From NCBI GenBank assembly GCA_937951345.1, contig CALFCF010000018.1, forward strand, positions 1 through 64,000: DNA of 64,000 nucleotides, in the 5' to 3' direction. The DNA is from an uncultured Granulosicoccaceae bacterium (GTDB taxonomy: Bacteria > Pseudomonadota > Gammaproteobacteria > Granulosicoccales > Granulosicoccaceae). Each line of letters starts with the position of its first letter. Within the stretch, counting starts at the first letter, position 1. The notes beneath the pieces are model-generated. The model was given only the letters and a program-made list of their open reading frames with translations. It searched no databases and was not told the DNA's origin. Position numbers and translations under genes: made by a program. Below are positions 33,952-43,537 of this stretch, in pieces.

Positions 33952-35114
33952 GCGTTTCGCTCCCCAGCCGCAGCTACTGCCGCTTGTATCGCCTGATCCA
34001 TCGTGTCGTACGACTGCATATCAAGTTTATCTTTAAGCAACTGGCGCGCTTCCTCGGAACCTGTGCCGTGAATAGAGAAAAATATGGGTATGTCCGGCTT
34101 TAATTCCAGCCAGGCATTGACAACGCCTTCAGTCATAACGTCAGTGCGTGCAAATGCACCGCAGAAATTGACCACCAGACTTTTTATGTTGTCATTACCC
34201 AGCATCAGTTTTAGTGCTTCGGTCGCTTTCGTATAGGCTTCGCCGCCTATTTCGAGAAAGTTTGCAGGCTTGCCGCCATAGTGCGTGACAACATCCATGG
34301 TGGTCATGGTCAGGCCGGCACCATTTGCAAGTACACCGACATTGCCGCCGAGGTCGATATATTTTAAATCAAGCTTTGATGCGTCCAATTCACGACCTGT
34401 GAGTTTCTCCGGCGTGCCTTGTGGTGTTAACTCTGTCTGGCGAACCAGTGCCGAATCGTCCATTACAAATTTACAGTCAAGTGCGGTGAGTTCTCCGTCT
34501 GACAAAATGGCTAACGGGTTTATTTCCAGTAGTTCAGCATCGTTGTCATCATAAACACGGTAGAGTGTTACCAGCGTATTGGCGACGGCATCTGCCAGAT
34601 CACTTGCGTTGTAATCTTTAAAATCTGTATTGGCTGCAATCAGAGGCTCGATTGCTGTTGCTATCTGCGATTTATCCGGCCCGGCTTTTATGTCGACTGG
34701 CAGGCTGAGCAAGTGTTGGGGTTCGTTTTCGGCGATCTCTTCTATATCCATGCCGCCTTTATCAGAGAACATAATTAACGGTCCTTTGCTGGCGGGGTCG
34801 TTGAGCACAGCGGCATACAGTTCATTTGCTATTGATGCCTGCTGTTCGATCAAAACCTTTTCGACAGTATGTTCCGCTATCGACATACCGATAATTTTGG
34901 CAGCAGCCTGTTGTGCCTCGTCTGCTGAATTGGCTGCAAGAATACCCCCTGCTTTACCACGTTTGCCGGTTGGCACCTGTGCTTTAACGACACAGGGTCC
35001 GAGTTTGCCAAATGCATTGCCGGCATCACTGGCATCTTTAACCAACTGGCTTCCTGGTACTCTTATTCCTGCTGCTGCCAGCAGAGGTTTGGCTGCAAAT
35101 TCTTCGAAATTCAT
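33948..35114 (-). CDS. ADP-forming acyl-CoA ligase beta subunit (SucC-like)
   Basis: A 388-residue ATP-grasp subunit of the succinyl-CoA synthetase family. It begins with the ATP-grasp region (PCVVKAQVPTGKRGKAGGI), has ELLEINPLAIL for metal-nucleotide binding, and contains the KYIDLGGNVGVLANGAGLTM stretch of the CoA-ligase domain. Length is normal for SucC. Overlap with the alpha-subunit gene shows they are made as a pair. The N-terminal part (MNFEEFAAKPLLAAAGIRVP) is unlike housekeeping SucC (MNLHEYQAK type), so a specialised acid is likely. Confidence 0.85.
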   Translation of the reverse strand: MNFEEFAAKPLLAAAGIRVPGSQLVKDASDAGNAFGKLGPCVVKAQVPTGKRGKAGGILAANSADEAQQAAAKIIGMSIAEHTVEKVLIEQQASIANELYAAVLNDPASKGPLIMFSDKGGMDIEEIAENEPQHLLSLPVDIKAGPDKSQIATAIEPLIAANTDFKDYNASDLADAVANTLVTLYRVYDDNDAELLEINPLAILSDGELTALDCKFVMDDSALVRQTELTPQGTPEKLTGRELDASKLDLKYIDLGGNVGVLANGAGLTMTTMDVVTHYGGKPANFLEIGGEAYTKATEALKLMLGNDNIKSLVVNFCGAFARTDVMTEGVVNAWLELKPDIPIFFSIHGTGSEEARQLLKDKLDMQSYDTMDQAIQAAVAAAGERNA

Positions 35115-35144
35115 GATGGTGAGATAAAAGTGAAAAAATCGATA

Positions 35145-36578
35145 TTACTTGCCGTATTTTTCCCAGAATGCGCCAAACATTTCTTCTTCTGATGGTTTGT
35201 CTTCGGGGATTTCTGTTGACAAGTGCGTTATATTGATGAAATGACGGTAGTTCAGGTTTTCACTTATGCTGTTACCTGCCCAGCTGCCACACCCCATGCT
35301 GAGTGTGAATTCAAATCCATTGGTAAAGCTGCCGCCGTTACCAAATGTATGAGCCTGGTTAACTAGTACACGAACGACGTTAAGATCAGCGGCAAGCTCA
35401 TTAGCCTCATCCAGATTATTACTGTGAATTCCTACCGAGTGGCCCATGCCGGCATACTCCAGCAGAGATTGCAGACGTTGCTTGGCGCCCTGGAAATCTT
35501 TGGCTTTGTAAACCGTTAGTACCAGTGACAGTTTTTCATCGGATAATGGGAAATCATCACCTACGCCGGTTTCCTCAACCATAAAAAACTTCGCTGACTT
35601 TGCCACTTCCGGTAAACCTGCTACTTCAGCTAGTACATCAGGATCTTTCGCAATCACATGTCGGTTGAGTTTACCGTTGACCCAGAGAGCATCGATTATC
35701 TGTTGCCGTTCTTCTGCACTGCACATGTAGCCACCAGCCCGTTGCATTGCGGCAATAGCATCATCGTAGACTGATTCAACTATAGTGATCGAATTCTCTG
35801 ATGAGCATGAGGTCGAGTTATCGAAAATCTTTGAAGCACAGATTTTTTCTGCTGCACTATCGAGGTCTGCAGTCTCGGCAATCATTACTGCGACATTACC
35901 CGCACCAACACCTATAGCCGGGGTACCGCTGGAATAGGCACGACGTACATTATTTTGTGATCCGGTGACGACTACAAGGTCGCATTGCTCCATTAGTTGT
36001 TGTGTCATTTCCTTGTTCACGGGTGGCGGCAACATCTGTACAAGATCAGCCGGCAGGCCGATGTGCTCCAACGCGTCACGCATGTAGTTCACGGTTTTCA
36101 ACGTGGTTGCGAAGCCCGCGGGTGATGCGGCGATGATGACAGCATTACGTCCTTTAACTGCCATCATGGCTTTGTTAACCGGCGTCGCTGCAGGATTGGT
36201 TGACGGTGTAATCGCGCCAACCACCCCAACGGGTTTGGCGTATTTTACAAACCCTCTGGCTTTGTCGATTTCAATAACACCAACGGTTTTGGCACGTATC
36301 AAGTCACGCAATGTACCGAATGTTTTACGCGAATTTTTGATGATCTTACTGTCGACATTGCCCATGCCGGTATCTTCGACGGCAAGTTCTGCCAGCTCGC
36401 GTGCACGTTCCGGTTGGTAAATTGACCATGCCAGCGCAGTGACTGCTTCATTCACACGTTCCTGGTTGGCATCGGTCAGCGACTGCATCGCCATCCGGCC
36501 GTTTTCGACCAGCTGCTGAACTCTGCTGACAATGTCCACGTCGGCATCGTCCTGAATGGGGTCTGGTTGTACGGCCAT
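35145..36578 (-). CDS. Acylating aldehyde dehydrogenase, SauS-like
   Basis: CoA-dependent aldehyde dehydrogenase of 477 residues that turns an aldehyde into its acyl-CoA. The catalytic Cys is in STSCSSENS, and ITPSTNPAATPVNKAMMA and SYSSGTPAIGVGAGN-like stretches mark the acylating family (as in AdhE N-domain, EutE and SauS). It is close to the group annotated as sulfoacetaldehyde dehydrogenase (acylating), but acetaldehyde is also possible. ATG at 36578 has GTGGAG upstream; the frame extends 12 codons further without a good start. It lies 30 bases before the CoA-ligase pair. Confidence 0.87.
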   Translation of the reverse strand: MAVQPDPIQDDADVDIVSRVQQLVENGRMAMQSLTDANQERVNEAVTALAWSIYQPERARELAELAVEDTGMGNVDSKIIKNSRKTFGTLRDLIRAKTVGVIEIDKARGFVKYAKPVGVVGAITPSTNPAATPVNKAMMAVKGRNAVIIAASPAGFATTLKTVNYMRDALEHIGLPADLVQMLPPPVNKEMTQQLMEQCDLVVVTGSQNNVRRAYSSGTPAIGVGAGNVAVMIAETADLDSAAEKICASKIFDNSTSCSSENSITIVESVYDDAIAAMQRAGGYMCSAEERQQIIDALWVNGKLNRHVIAKDPDVLAEVAGLPEVAKSAKFFMVEETGVGDDFPLSDEKLSLVLTVYKAKDFQGAKQRLQSLLEYAGMGHSVGIHSNNLDEANELAADLNVVRVLVNQAHTFGNGGSFTNGFEFTLSMGCGSWAGNSISENLNYRHFINITHLSTEIPEDKPSEEEMFGAFWEKYGK

Positions 36579-36714
36579 AGAGAAAACTCCACGCTTGACC
36601 ACAACGGCAGTCAAGATAACTTCGTTAGTGATTAATGAACTTCGTCTTTAAACTTCTGCTTTATATCAAGCAAAGCAGGTGGAGCGAGGCGAAATAGGGT
36701 GAAACTCCACCGTG

Positions 36715-38361
36715 CTATTGATTATCTTCGATAATCATATCGGCTGCACGCTCGCCGATCATTATAGTGGGTGCGTTGGTGTTGCCAGAAACAATTTTCG
36801 GCATGACTGACGCGTCCACAACCCGCAGTGACTGAACACCGTTTACTTTAAGACGCGGGTTTGTGACCGCTGCCGCATCTGTACCCATACGACAGGTGCT
36901 GGTCGGATGGTAAATAGTGTTCGCGATTTCTCGTGCCTGGTGCAGCAGTTCGTCGTCGCTGGTTGCTGTCGGATCCGGCAACATTTCGGACTCGATATGT
37001 TGTTTCATCCGCGGTGCATCCATTATTGCGCGGGTAAATTTGATGGATTCAATTGCGGTCTGGCAATCCAGCTCAGTCGACAGGTAGTTCGGCACAATGG
37101 TCGGTGCTGTGTAGGGGTTCGTTGAGTTGATCCGGATAGTGCCTTTGCTGGTCGGCCGCAGTTGGCAGACAGAGGCGGTAAATGCTGAGAATGGGTGTAA
37201 TCCCTCTCCCGGCGAGTCTGCCGACAAAGGCTGAAAATGGTACTGAATATCCGGTCGCTGGTTGGATAGCCGCGTACGGCAAAATGCATAAGCCTGACTG
37301 GCCGCCATCGACAGTGGGCCCGATCGCGTCAGTAAGTACTGCAACCCGGCGCGAGCTTTCTGGTCCCAGCGTGATAATTCATCGTTTAGTGTGATGGGTT
37401 TATTGGTTTTATAGACGGTTCGTATCTGCAGGTGATCCTGCAGATTCTCGCCAACTTCCGGCGCATCGTAAACGACTTCTATATTGTGCTCGCGGAGTAA
37501 ATCTGCCGGCCCGACACCGGAGAGTTGCAACAGTTGCGGAGAATTAATGGCACCACCACATAGAATGACTTCCCGTGTTGCGCGAACGACGCGGTGCGCT
37601 CCGTCATCAGTTCTGATGTTGTTGCTTTCATGGCTGTTCTTACCGAGTCTGTATTCCACGCCAACTGCGCGGCCATTTTCGAATTGTATGCGGCTGGCAT
37701 GCGCATGGGTAATGACATTAAGGTTGTTGCGGCTACGAACGGGTTTCAGATAGGCAACAGCCGTGCTGCAGCGTCTGCCGCGGTGCGCGGTCAAATGGAA
37801 ATAACCCGCACCTTCCTGATTTGCACCGTTGATATCGTCAGTAACCGGTACATCAAGGGCGCTGGTCGCTGCAATAAAATCATCGCAAATCGGTCGTGTA
37901 AATGTCATATCTGACACTTTTAACGGTCCGCCTTCACCGTGATAGTCGTTTGCACCGTGCTGAAAATCTTCGGCTTTACGGAAATAGGGTAGTACTTTGT
38001 CATAAGCCCAGTCGATCATGCCGGCACTGGCCCAATCATCGTAGTCTTCTCGCTGTCCTCGCACGTACAGCAAGCCATTTATCGAGCTTGAACCACCTAA
38101 CACTTTTCCGCGTGGCCATTTCAGTGACCGCCCGTTCAGACCCGGGTCGGGTTCGGTCGTGTAGCACCAATCGGTATTCGGGTTGTGAATGGTTTTAAAA
38201 TACCCGACCGGAACATGTATCCACGGATTTGTGTCACGACCACCCGCTTCAAGCAACGCGACACGTATAGTAGGGTCGGCTGATAGACGATTTGCAACCA
38301 CGCAGCCGGCTGACCCGGCTCCAACGATCACATAGTCAAATTCTTCAGTCTTTACAGTCAT
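36715..38361 (-). CDS. GMC family FAD-dependent alcohol/choline dehydrogenase
   Basis: A 548-residue flavoprotein of the glucose-methanol-choline family. The FAD motif GAGSAG is at 14-19, GMC signature 1 is in RGKVLGGSSSINGLLYVRG, and signature 2 is in GAINSPQLLQLSGVG. The active-site His is in HPTSTCRMG, with NTNAPTIMIGE at the end. It resembles choline dehydrogenase (BetA) and alkanol or polyethylene-glycol dehydrogenases. It is 136 bases upstream of the acylating aldehyde dehydrogenase gene and would supply its aldehyde, making an alcohol-to-acyl-CoA route. The exact substrate is not evident. Confidence 0.9.
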   Translation of the reverse strand: MTVKTEEFDYVIVGAGSAGCVVANRLSADPTIRVALLEAGGRDTNPWIHVPVGYFKTIHNPNTDWCYTTEPDPGLNGRSLKWPRGKVLGGSSSINGLLYVRGQREDYDDWASAGMIDWAYDKVLPYFRKAEDFQHGANDYHGEGGPLKVSDMTFTRPICDDFIAATSALDVPVTDDINGANQEGAGYFHLTAHRGRRCSTAVAYLKPVRSRNNLNVITHAHASRIQFENGRAVGVEYRLGKNSHESNNIRTDDGAHRVVRATREVILCGGAINSPQLLQLSGVGPADLLREHNIEVVYDAPEVGENLQDHLQIRTVYKTNKPITLNDELSRWDQKARAGLQYLLTRSGPLSMAASQAYAFCRTRLSNQRPDIQYHFQPLSADSPGEGLHPFSAFTASVCQLRPTSKGTIRINSTNPYTAPTIVPNYLSTELDCQTAIESIKFTRAIMDAPRMKQHIESEMLPDPTATSDDELLHQAREIANTIYHPTSTCRMGTDAAAVTNPRLKVNGVQSLRVVDASVMPKIVSGNTNAPTIMIGERAADMIIEDNQ

Positions 38362-38796
38362 TCCAGTTAAATCGTTGCTATTAGGTACTTTTACGTAATG
38401 GATTGTTGCGGTGCTTTAAATGTACTGTACGGTTTGTGAATCCATGCTGTGCGTGGGTGTTGACCTGGTGTGTGGAGCTGTTGTTACCAGGTATCGAGAT
38501 AAATCAGGTCTGTCACACTGACTCAAAGAGACCCGGGAGATACCAGGTTTTCGTCAACCTATTTTAACCATTATATTGGGTAGAATTCAGTTAGGCAGAA
38601 TTTAGTGATTCTCCGAATACCAGCACTCTATCGGCGGCGTCGCGCCTTGTCTATCGTGAGTATGAAGATATCCGAATCAGTGACGTCGTGCTGCCATTGC
38701 AACGTGGCTACAGGCTTTTTACAACTGATCAAAGGCATTCGGCAGCCGGAGTCCGGGAAATATTCTGGTTATATCAGTATAAAAAAATTCTTCTGC
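38362..38796 (+). other. Gap with a possible upstream extension of the next gene
   Basis: About 435 bases between the divergent GMC gene and the putative outer-membrane protein. The reading frame of the latter stays open back to 38605, but that stretch (Cys/His-rich, no Shine-Dalgarno) does not look like a natural N-terminus. The left part should hold the GMC promoter. I see no RNA gene. Confidence 0.4.
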
Positions 38797-39732
38797 ATGA
38801 ATATTGGTTTGCTCGGGCTGTTGTTTGGCTCAGCGGCCACCGCACAGCAGCAATCCACCAGTCTGCTTGACAGTGTCCATGACGCTGTCAGCCAACGATT
38901 CCTTGATTTCGCGAACGATCTGGACGGCCTGTTCGGCGGCTCGGACTTATCGATTGATGCAAACTCGTCGTGGTTCCGTTTGCGTACGGATGGTGTCCGT
39001 TTTGAAGGCGACGATTTCGAAGCGCGTGCAAATGTCAAAATGCGACTGGTGCTGCCCAGTGCTGAAAAGCGGCTCAGACTTCTTATCAGTACTGAGGATG
39101 AGGATAACCTCGATCCGGATCAAAGTCGCACCAGGAGTACGATTAACAATGACGAGAACAATGTGTCATTTGCGCTGCGATTTTTGCAGTCAGTCCGTGA
39201 CAGTGATGCGCTTAAGTTTGATATCGGCGCACGGGTGCGTGACGGAGAAGGGCAAGCCTTCGCGCGTGTCAATGCATCCCGTGAACTGTATCGCAACATC
39301 GACTCGGGGTTAGCGGTAACGCTGACCAACAACTTGTGGCTCTTTTCTGCTTCCGGATTTGAAAACCGTCTGCGTTTGGGCATTCGTCAAACGCTGCCCT
39401 GGTTTTCCAAAGCATTTGCGTTATCACGCACTGAAGTTGTTTGGCAAAACGGTGAGGGTGGTGCTGACTTATCCGAATGGGTGGGGTTGTTCTATCAGTT
39501 GAATGACGAGGCGTTACTTGCCTTTGAAAGTATTACTGATATTGCTTCATCTCCACCGCAAGACAGTCGCGATCACGTGCGAGCTTTCGAAGTCCGCCTG
39601 AGATACAGGGATTCTGTCTGGCGCGAGTGGTTTTTTTATGAAATTTGGCCACGGGTGCGGTGGGAAGCAGAGGATGACTTTCGAACGCGGTATGGCCTGC
39701 AGCTAAGGGCTGAGATTTTTGTCGGGCGCTAG
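38797..39732 (+). CDS. Uncharacterised exported, probably outer-membrane protein
   Basis: A 311-residue protein from ATG 38797, with a hydrophobic N-terminus LLGLLFGSAATAQQ that looks like a signal peptide, though it lacks the usual positive charge unless translation starts earlier (KKFF precedes it in frame). The mature part alternates in the manner of beta-strands (ARANVKMRLVLPS, NVSFALRFLQSV, LKFDIGARVRDG, FENRLRLGIRQTL, GLQLRAEIFVGR) and is rich in Arg/Asp. An outer-membrane barrel is likely. I do not recognise the family, and the start is uncertain. Confidence 0.6.
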   Translation: MNIGLLGLLFGSAATAQQQSTSLLDSVHDAVSQRFLDFANDLDGLFGGSDLSIDANSSWFRLRTDGVRFEGDDFEARANVKMRLVLPSAEKRLRLLISTEDEDNLDPDQSRTRSTINNDENNVSFALRFLQSVRDSDALKFDIGARVRDGEGQAFARVNASRELYRNIDSGLAVTLTNNLWLFSASGFENRLRLGIRQTLPWFSKAFALSRTEVVWQNGEGGADLSEWVGLFYQLNDEALLAFESITDIASSPPQDSRDHVRAFEVRLRYRDSVWREWFFYEIWPRVRWEAEDDFRTRYGLQLRAEIFVGR

Positions 39733-40368
39733 CCTGCTCTATTCAAATCAAATCGCATACCTGCAAAATAACGTGTATTTGAATTAGTAAGTACGCTGTC
39801 TGGTGCACAATTTTGATGGCGCAGAGAAAACAGATTGCACTGCGTTTTTGATTGACATACATCAATCAGTTGTTCGCCAGTGACGCTTTCGTGATTCGGG
39901 TCATAAGGTGGAAAACCGTTTGCAGCAAAACTGGAATCCTATTTACGAGTGCAGTTATTATTCGTATGCGGTGATTGTGCGCAGCGAAGAAACGGCAAGT
40001 AAAACAATCTTTCGTATGTGCCTCTGACTAACATTAACAGTTACTAATTGTGAACGTAATTGTGAACGGCTTTTCAATTTAACGTTTTCATATACATTCC
40101 AGGTACACGCTTTAAATTTGCACTATTTGCTTATTCATTTTGAATTCAGGTTGTCGTTCGAGTATCCGTCTGTGCGCTCCGACAACCTTGCTGATAAAGC
40201 CTGATTGTTAAGCTCTATTATTAAATGTACTGGTTACTTTAATAAACGCAACTGTTAAAAATATACTGGAAACTTTTTGCTGAATATCAGCATTGTCTTA
40301 CCCGCTAACTAGTGCGAATTTATTAATAAAAAACGCTTTACTGCACAATCTCCATTTAAATTTTAGTC
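39733..40368. other. AT-rich intergenic region, no gene seen
   Basis: 636 bases with frequent stops in all frames and higher A+T than the flanks. The right end (40200-40368) is AT-rich and probably holds the promoter of the phosphoesterase gene. I found no tRNA, no clear hairpin terminator and no repeated element. A small RNA cannot be excluded. Confidence 0.5.
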
Positions 40369-41220
40369 ATGCAATTAGTTTTAATCAGCGATACCCATGG
40401 TCAGCATCAATCTGTAGATGTGCCGGCTGGTGATGTACTGATTCATTCAGGCGATTTGACGCTTGATGGTGAGCGCGAAGTAGTTCTGGATTTTGTCTCC
40501 TGGTTGGCAGAACAACCGCACAAGCACAAGATATTTATCGCTGGTAACCATGATAGGTGGGTACAAGACAACAGTGATGAGTTGATGGCAGTGTCACGTC
40601 AATTAGGTGTTCACTACCTACAGGAATCGTCAGTAAAGATTGATGGGGTTCATTTCTGGGGCTCACCATACACGCCGGAATATATGAATTGGGCGTTTAT
40701 GCTGCCCTGTGAAAATAGTGCGGTTAGACACTGGCAGCAAATGCCTGACGATATTGATGTGCTTATAACGCACGGCCCGCCAGCCGGTATTCTTGATAAT
40801 CTGGTTATCGCTGATAGAGAGTTGGACGACAATTCTGGTGAAAATGAAATCGGCGTTCAGTCAGAATACAGACTGATAAGTCGGGGCGTTGGATGTTCTG
40901 CACTTGCTAGTCGTGTTTTGCAAGTTGCACCGCAATGTCATGTGTTTGGCCACATACACGAAGCGTACGGCAGTCAGACATTCGGCCGTACGCGGTTTGT
41001 CAATGCGTCGTGCATGAACAGAGAGTACAGTCTGGCAAATCCTGCGCACGTCATCTCTGTGAACGGGCTTGAGTTACCTGAGTTGTCGTCTAACACGTTT
41101 GTACTGAATAAAAAACAGGATAACCTGGCTACAGAAAGGAATGATTGTAAGCCGTCAGTATTGGCGGCAGAGCTTGAAGGTGATCTTTCGCAACCCGCAC
41201 TATCGGAAATAGCCAGCTGA
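40369..41220 (+). CDS. Calcineurin-like metallophosphoesterase
   Basis: A 283-residue phosphoesterase. The metal-binding motifs are complete: Asp8-x-His10 (ISDTH), GDLT, GNHD (IAGNHDRW), THGPP and GHIHE. These are the five blocks of the family that binds two metals. A C-terminal tail of about 50 residues beyond the fold is Ser/Glu-rich. The substrate (nucleotide, phospholipid or protein) cannot be told from the sequence. It begins after a long AT-rich gap and precedes a thioesterase gene by 33 bases. Confidence 0.88.
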   Translation: MQLVLISDTHGQHQSVDVPAGDVLIHSGDLTLDGEREVVLDFVSWLAEQPHKHKIFIAGNHDRWVQDNSDELMAVSRQLGVHYLQESSVKIDGVHFWGSPYTPEYMNWAFMLPCENSAVRHWQQMPDDIDVLITHGPPAGILDNLVIADRELDDNSGENEIGVQSEYRLISRGVGCSALASRVLQVAPQCHVFGHIHEAYGSQTFGRTRFVNASCMNREYSLANPAHVISVNGLELPELSSNTFVLNKKQDNLATERNDCKPSVLAAELEGDLSQPALSEIAS

Positions 41221-41253
41221 CTAATATAGCTGGACTAAATATGGAGAAGTGAT

Positions 41254-41718
41254 TTGTCATCGCGCGACAGCACGAATCCGCTTATTACCGACTTGCTTGC
41301 GAAAGGCTTTAATCAAGAGCTGGGTTTCAGTATCAGCGACTGGCAAAACGACAGTGCTGAATTACAGCTAAAACTTTCCCCGAAACTTCTCAATCGCAGC
41401 GACATCCTGCATGGTGGGGTAGTTAGCACCTTAATCGACGTATGTTGCGGTCTTGCAGGATGCCACTGCACTGAGCCCGGCAACGTCAGGCGCGCTGTCA
41501 CTCTCAGTCTTAACACTCAATTTGTTGATTCGGTGAGCAGTGGCATAGTGACCGTGCGTGCGCGCAGGCGTGCAGGTGGTTATCGAATTTACTTTGCTGA
41601 TGCCGACGTATACTCCGAAGACGATCGATTGCTGGCAACAGGACAAGGTACCTATCAGTACGTCAAAGGTAGTGAGACACCAACAGGTATGCCACTTGTA
41701 AACGAAGACCATTCTTAA
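41254..41718 (+). CDS. PaaI-type hotdog thioesterase
   Basis: A 154-residue acyl-CoA thioesterase-like protein of the PaaI/YdiI group. The LHGGVVSTLIDVCCGLAG stretch carries the hotdog helix with the HGG motif and the catalytic Asp, and SLNTQFVDSV and GRRTYQYV-like strands follow. It starts with TTG at 41254, supported by GGAGAAG upstream; no in-frame ATG lies near the domain start. It is probably co-transcribed with the phosphoesterase gene. The substrate is unknown. Confidence 0.82.
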   Translation: MSSRDSTNPLITDLLAKGFNQELGFSISDWQNDSAELQLKLSPKLLNRSDILHGGVVSTLIDVCCGLAGCHCTEPGNVRRAVTLSLNTQFVDSVSSGIVTVRARRRAGGYRIYFADADVYSEDDRLLATGQGTYQYVKGSETPTGMPLVNEDHS

Positions 41719-41845
41719 ACCCGGCAAAACACTGGCTAGTGTCGCTTAGGTGTCTTCAAGACCAGTCATCTGATGCAACTACCTTTGCAAATACTTGCCA
41801 GATAATGTGTTAGCGCTGTTGGTAGATGGCAAGGTGTGATGGATG

Positions 41846-42652
41846 TTAAGCGTGCTGTTGAGAGAAACTGATAACCGCCTCTGCGAGATTTTCAGGTACT
41901 TCCAGAGGTAGCAGGTGTCCGGCGTCCTGCCATTCCATATGTTGCCAATCCGGAATACGTGCGCCCAGCTTTTTGACTACTGCAGCATCAAAAAACACCC
42001 TGTCTTGCAGCCCTGAAATGCTCAGTACGGGCAGTTTCAGTGCCTCGTAGTTGATATCCCAATCGGTTTTTACTGCAGCCTGCATTAGCCTGTACGCGCC
42101 GCTCGACGTATCTTCCGGTTGATAACCATTTCCTTGCAAATGGTTGGCCCGGGCGTTGGCATGGAAATTTTCACTTGTTAGCAGCGGCAGAAACATATCG
42201 AGCATTAACGGAAAACCACCAGTATCCAACACATGCACCATCCCTTGATTTAACCAGGATAGACGCGGGCCAATTTCGCGTAATGTGTTCAATAAGATCA
42301 GTCCACTCGCAGGTTGTCCCGCAAGCACCGCTTTCGCAGCAAACAATCCTCCGATTGAAAGCCCGCACAGTATTGGCTTGTTGGGTTGCAGCTCTTTGAG
42401 TAAAACCAATAAATCGGAAACAATCAAATCGCAGTCTGGTACCACGCTATCGTCCAGCTGTGTATCTATCTGACCGCGCATGTTGTAACTCAAAGTGCCA
42501 AGGCCCTGTTCGCGACACATGGGAGCTACTTTTTCTTCCCAGTGACCGGTATTTCCTGTTAGTGCGTTTATAAAAACGACAGTGGGTTTGTTTTCCACTG
42601 GTGTGTATTGATAGAAGAGTGAATTATTGTCGTCGATCTGAAGTTTGGTCAT
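41846..42652 (-). CDS. Alpha/beta hydrolase
   Basis: A 268-residue cytoplasmic hydrolase with the catalytic triad visible: nucleophile Ser in CGLSIGG, Asp in SGLQDRVFF and His in DAGHLLPLE. The oxyanion strand is VVFINALTGNTGHW. It resembles enol-lactone hydrolase or small-esterase types without a clear subfamily. ATG at 42652 follows AGGATT on the minus strand and is preferred to the longer frame. It is divergent from the exported protein gene at 42841. Confidence 0.82.
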   Translation of the reverse strand: MTKLQIDDNNSLFYQYTPVENKPTVVFINALTGNTGHWEEKVAPMCREQGLGTLSYNMRGQIDTQLDDSVVPDCDLIVSDLLVLLKELQPNKPILCGLSIGGLFAAKAVLAGQPASGLILLNTLREIGPRLSWLNQGMVHVLDTGGFPLMLDMFLPLLTSENFHANARANHLQGNGYQPEDTSSGAYRLMQAAVKTDWDINYEALKLPVLSISGLQDRVFFDAAVVKKLGARIPDWQHMEWQDAGHLLPLEVPENLAEAVISFSQQHA

Positions 42653-42840
42653 GATTGAATCCTGTACAAAATCTACTGGCGGCACTACAAAAATTTACAC
42701 AATAAAACGACATCGGTCGCTTGTTTGCTGCTGGTAACCGCTTGTTTTGTTCAGCTGCGGTGCATATAGTTAATAGAGAATACCAGTGTAATGCAACATT
42801 TGAATGCATCACAATACACGTTGCGTGCGGAGGAACTGAA

Positions 42841-43488
42841 ATGGATCGCTTGTCTGAATACAGCAGTTACGACGGAGTTTGCCATCATTTGATTAATTAC
42901 AAAATATCGACCGGACTCGGGTTGCTTGTGCTTGTCATGGGTTTCGCGTTAACGACAACGAAGGTTCATGCACAGGATGGTGCGGCCGATGCCTGCGAAG
43001 AGGCGGCCAGACTGCTTCGAGAAGCTGATGATCTGACGGGTGCTTTGGCAGAAGCACAGTGGTGTTTGGATGGCATTAAAGAGATGCAGGATCAACAAAT
43101 TTTGTCGGTGTTTCCAGATACTGTGGGACCTTTCAAAGGTGAAGAGCCAACTCGCGAAGCGTCTTTCGGTCTAACTATGATTTCCCGCGAGTACACGAAC
43201 GGGTCTGACAGGATTCGGGTCAGTATGACTCAGGGTGCGCTCGCTGGTCAGGGTTTGGCTGCTATTGCTCAACTTGCAATGCAATTTGCCGGCGACAGCT
43301 CCAGAAAATTTCGCGTACAACGACGAACTGTTCTGCAGCTGGAAGAAAGTGGCGATCAAATGTTCACTGTGCAGCTACGTAGTGGTGGCTTGATGAATGT
43401 AGGTTCTAATTCGGCCAGCGTAGAAACCGTAAAAGAATTTCTTGAAGCACTTCCGGTCGCCGATATTGATGACTCACTGGCACGTTGA
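42841..43488 (+). CDS. Uncharacterised exported protein
   Basis: A 215-residue protein with an N-terminal hydrophobic segment (LGLLVLVMGFALTTTKVHAQ, ending near residue 45) that looks like a signal peptide after a long n-region. A helical Glu/Ala-rich stretch with two Cys follows, then a mixed domain (VGPFKGEEPTREASFGLTMIS, IRVSMTQGALAGQGLA, QLAMQFAG). ATG at 42841 is chosen because GGAGGAACTGAA precedes it. I do not recognise the family. A periplasmic or lipid-facing role is possible. Confidence 0.65.
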   Translation: MDRLSEYSSYDGVCHHLINYKISTGLGLLVLVMGFALTTTKVHAQDGAADACEEAARLLREADDLTGALAEAQWCLDGIKEMQDQQILSVFPDTVGPFKGEEPTREASFGLTMISREYTNGSDRIRVSMTQGALAGQGLAAIAQLAMQFAGDSSRKFRVQRRTVLQLEESGDQMFTVQLRSGGLMNVGSNSASVETVKEFLEALPVADIDDSLAR

Positions 43489-43537
43489 GTGACTAATCGA
43501 TTGACGAGCCCGGGTATTTTTTATTTGGTAGTTGTAC

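Noticed and set aside
31973-36578. Taurine/sulfoacetaldehyde (Xsc) pathway
   Set aside because: Pta and a SauS-like dehydrogenase are present, but no xsc, tau or sulfite exporter gene is seen in the window, so the pathway cannot be claimed.
39733-40368. Possible tRNA or small gene in the long AT-rich gap
   Set aside because: No T-loop or CCA-type end and no frame longer than a few dozen codons with a start signal.
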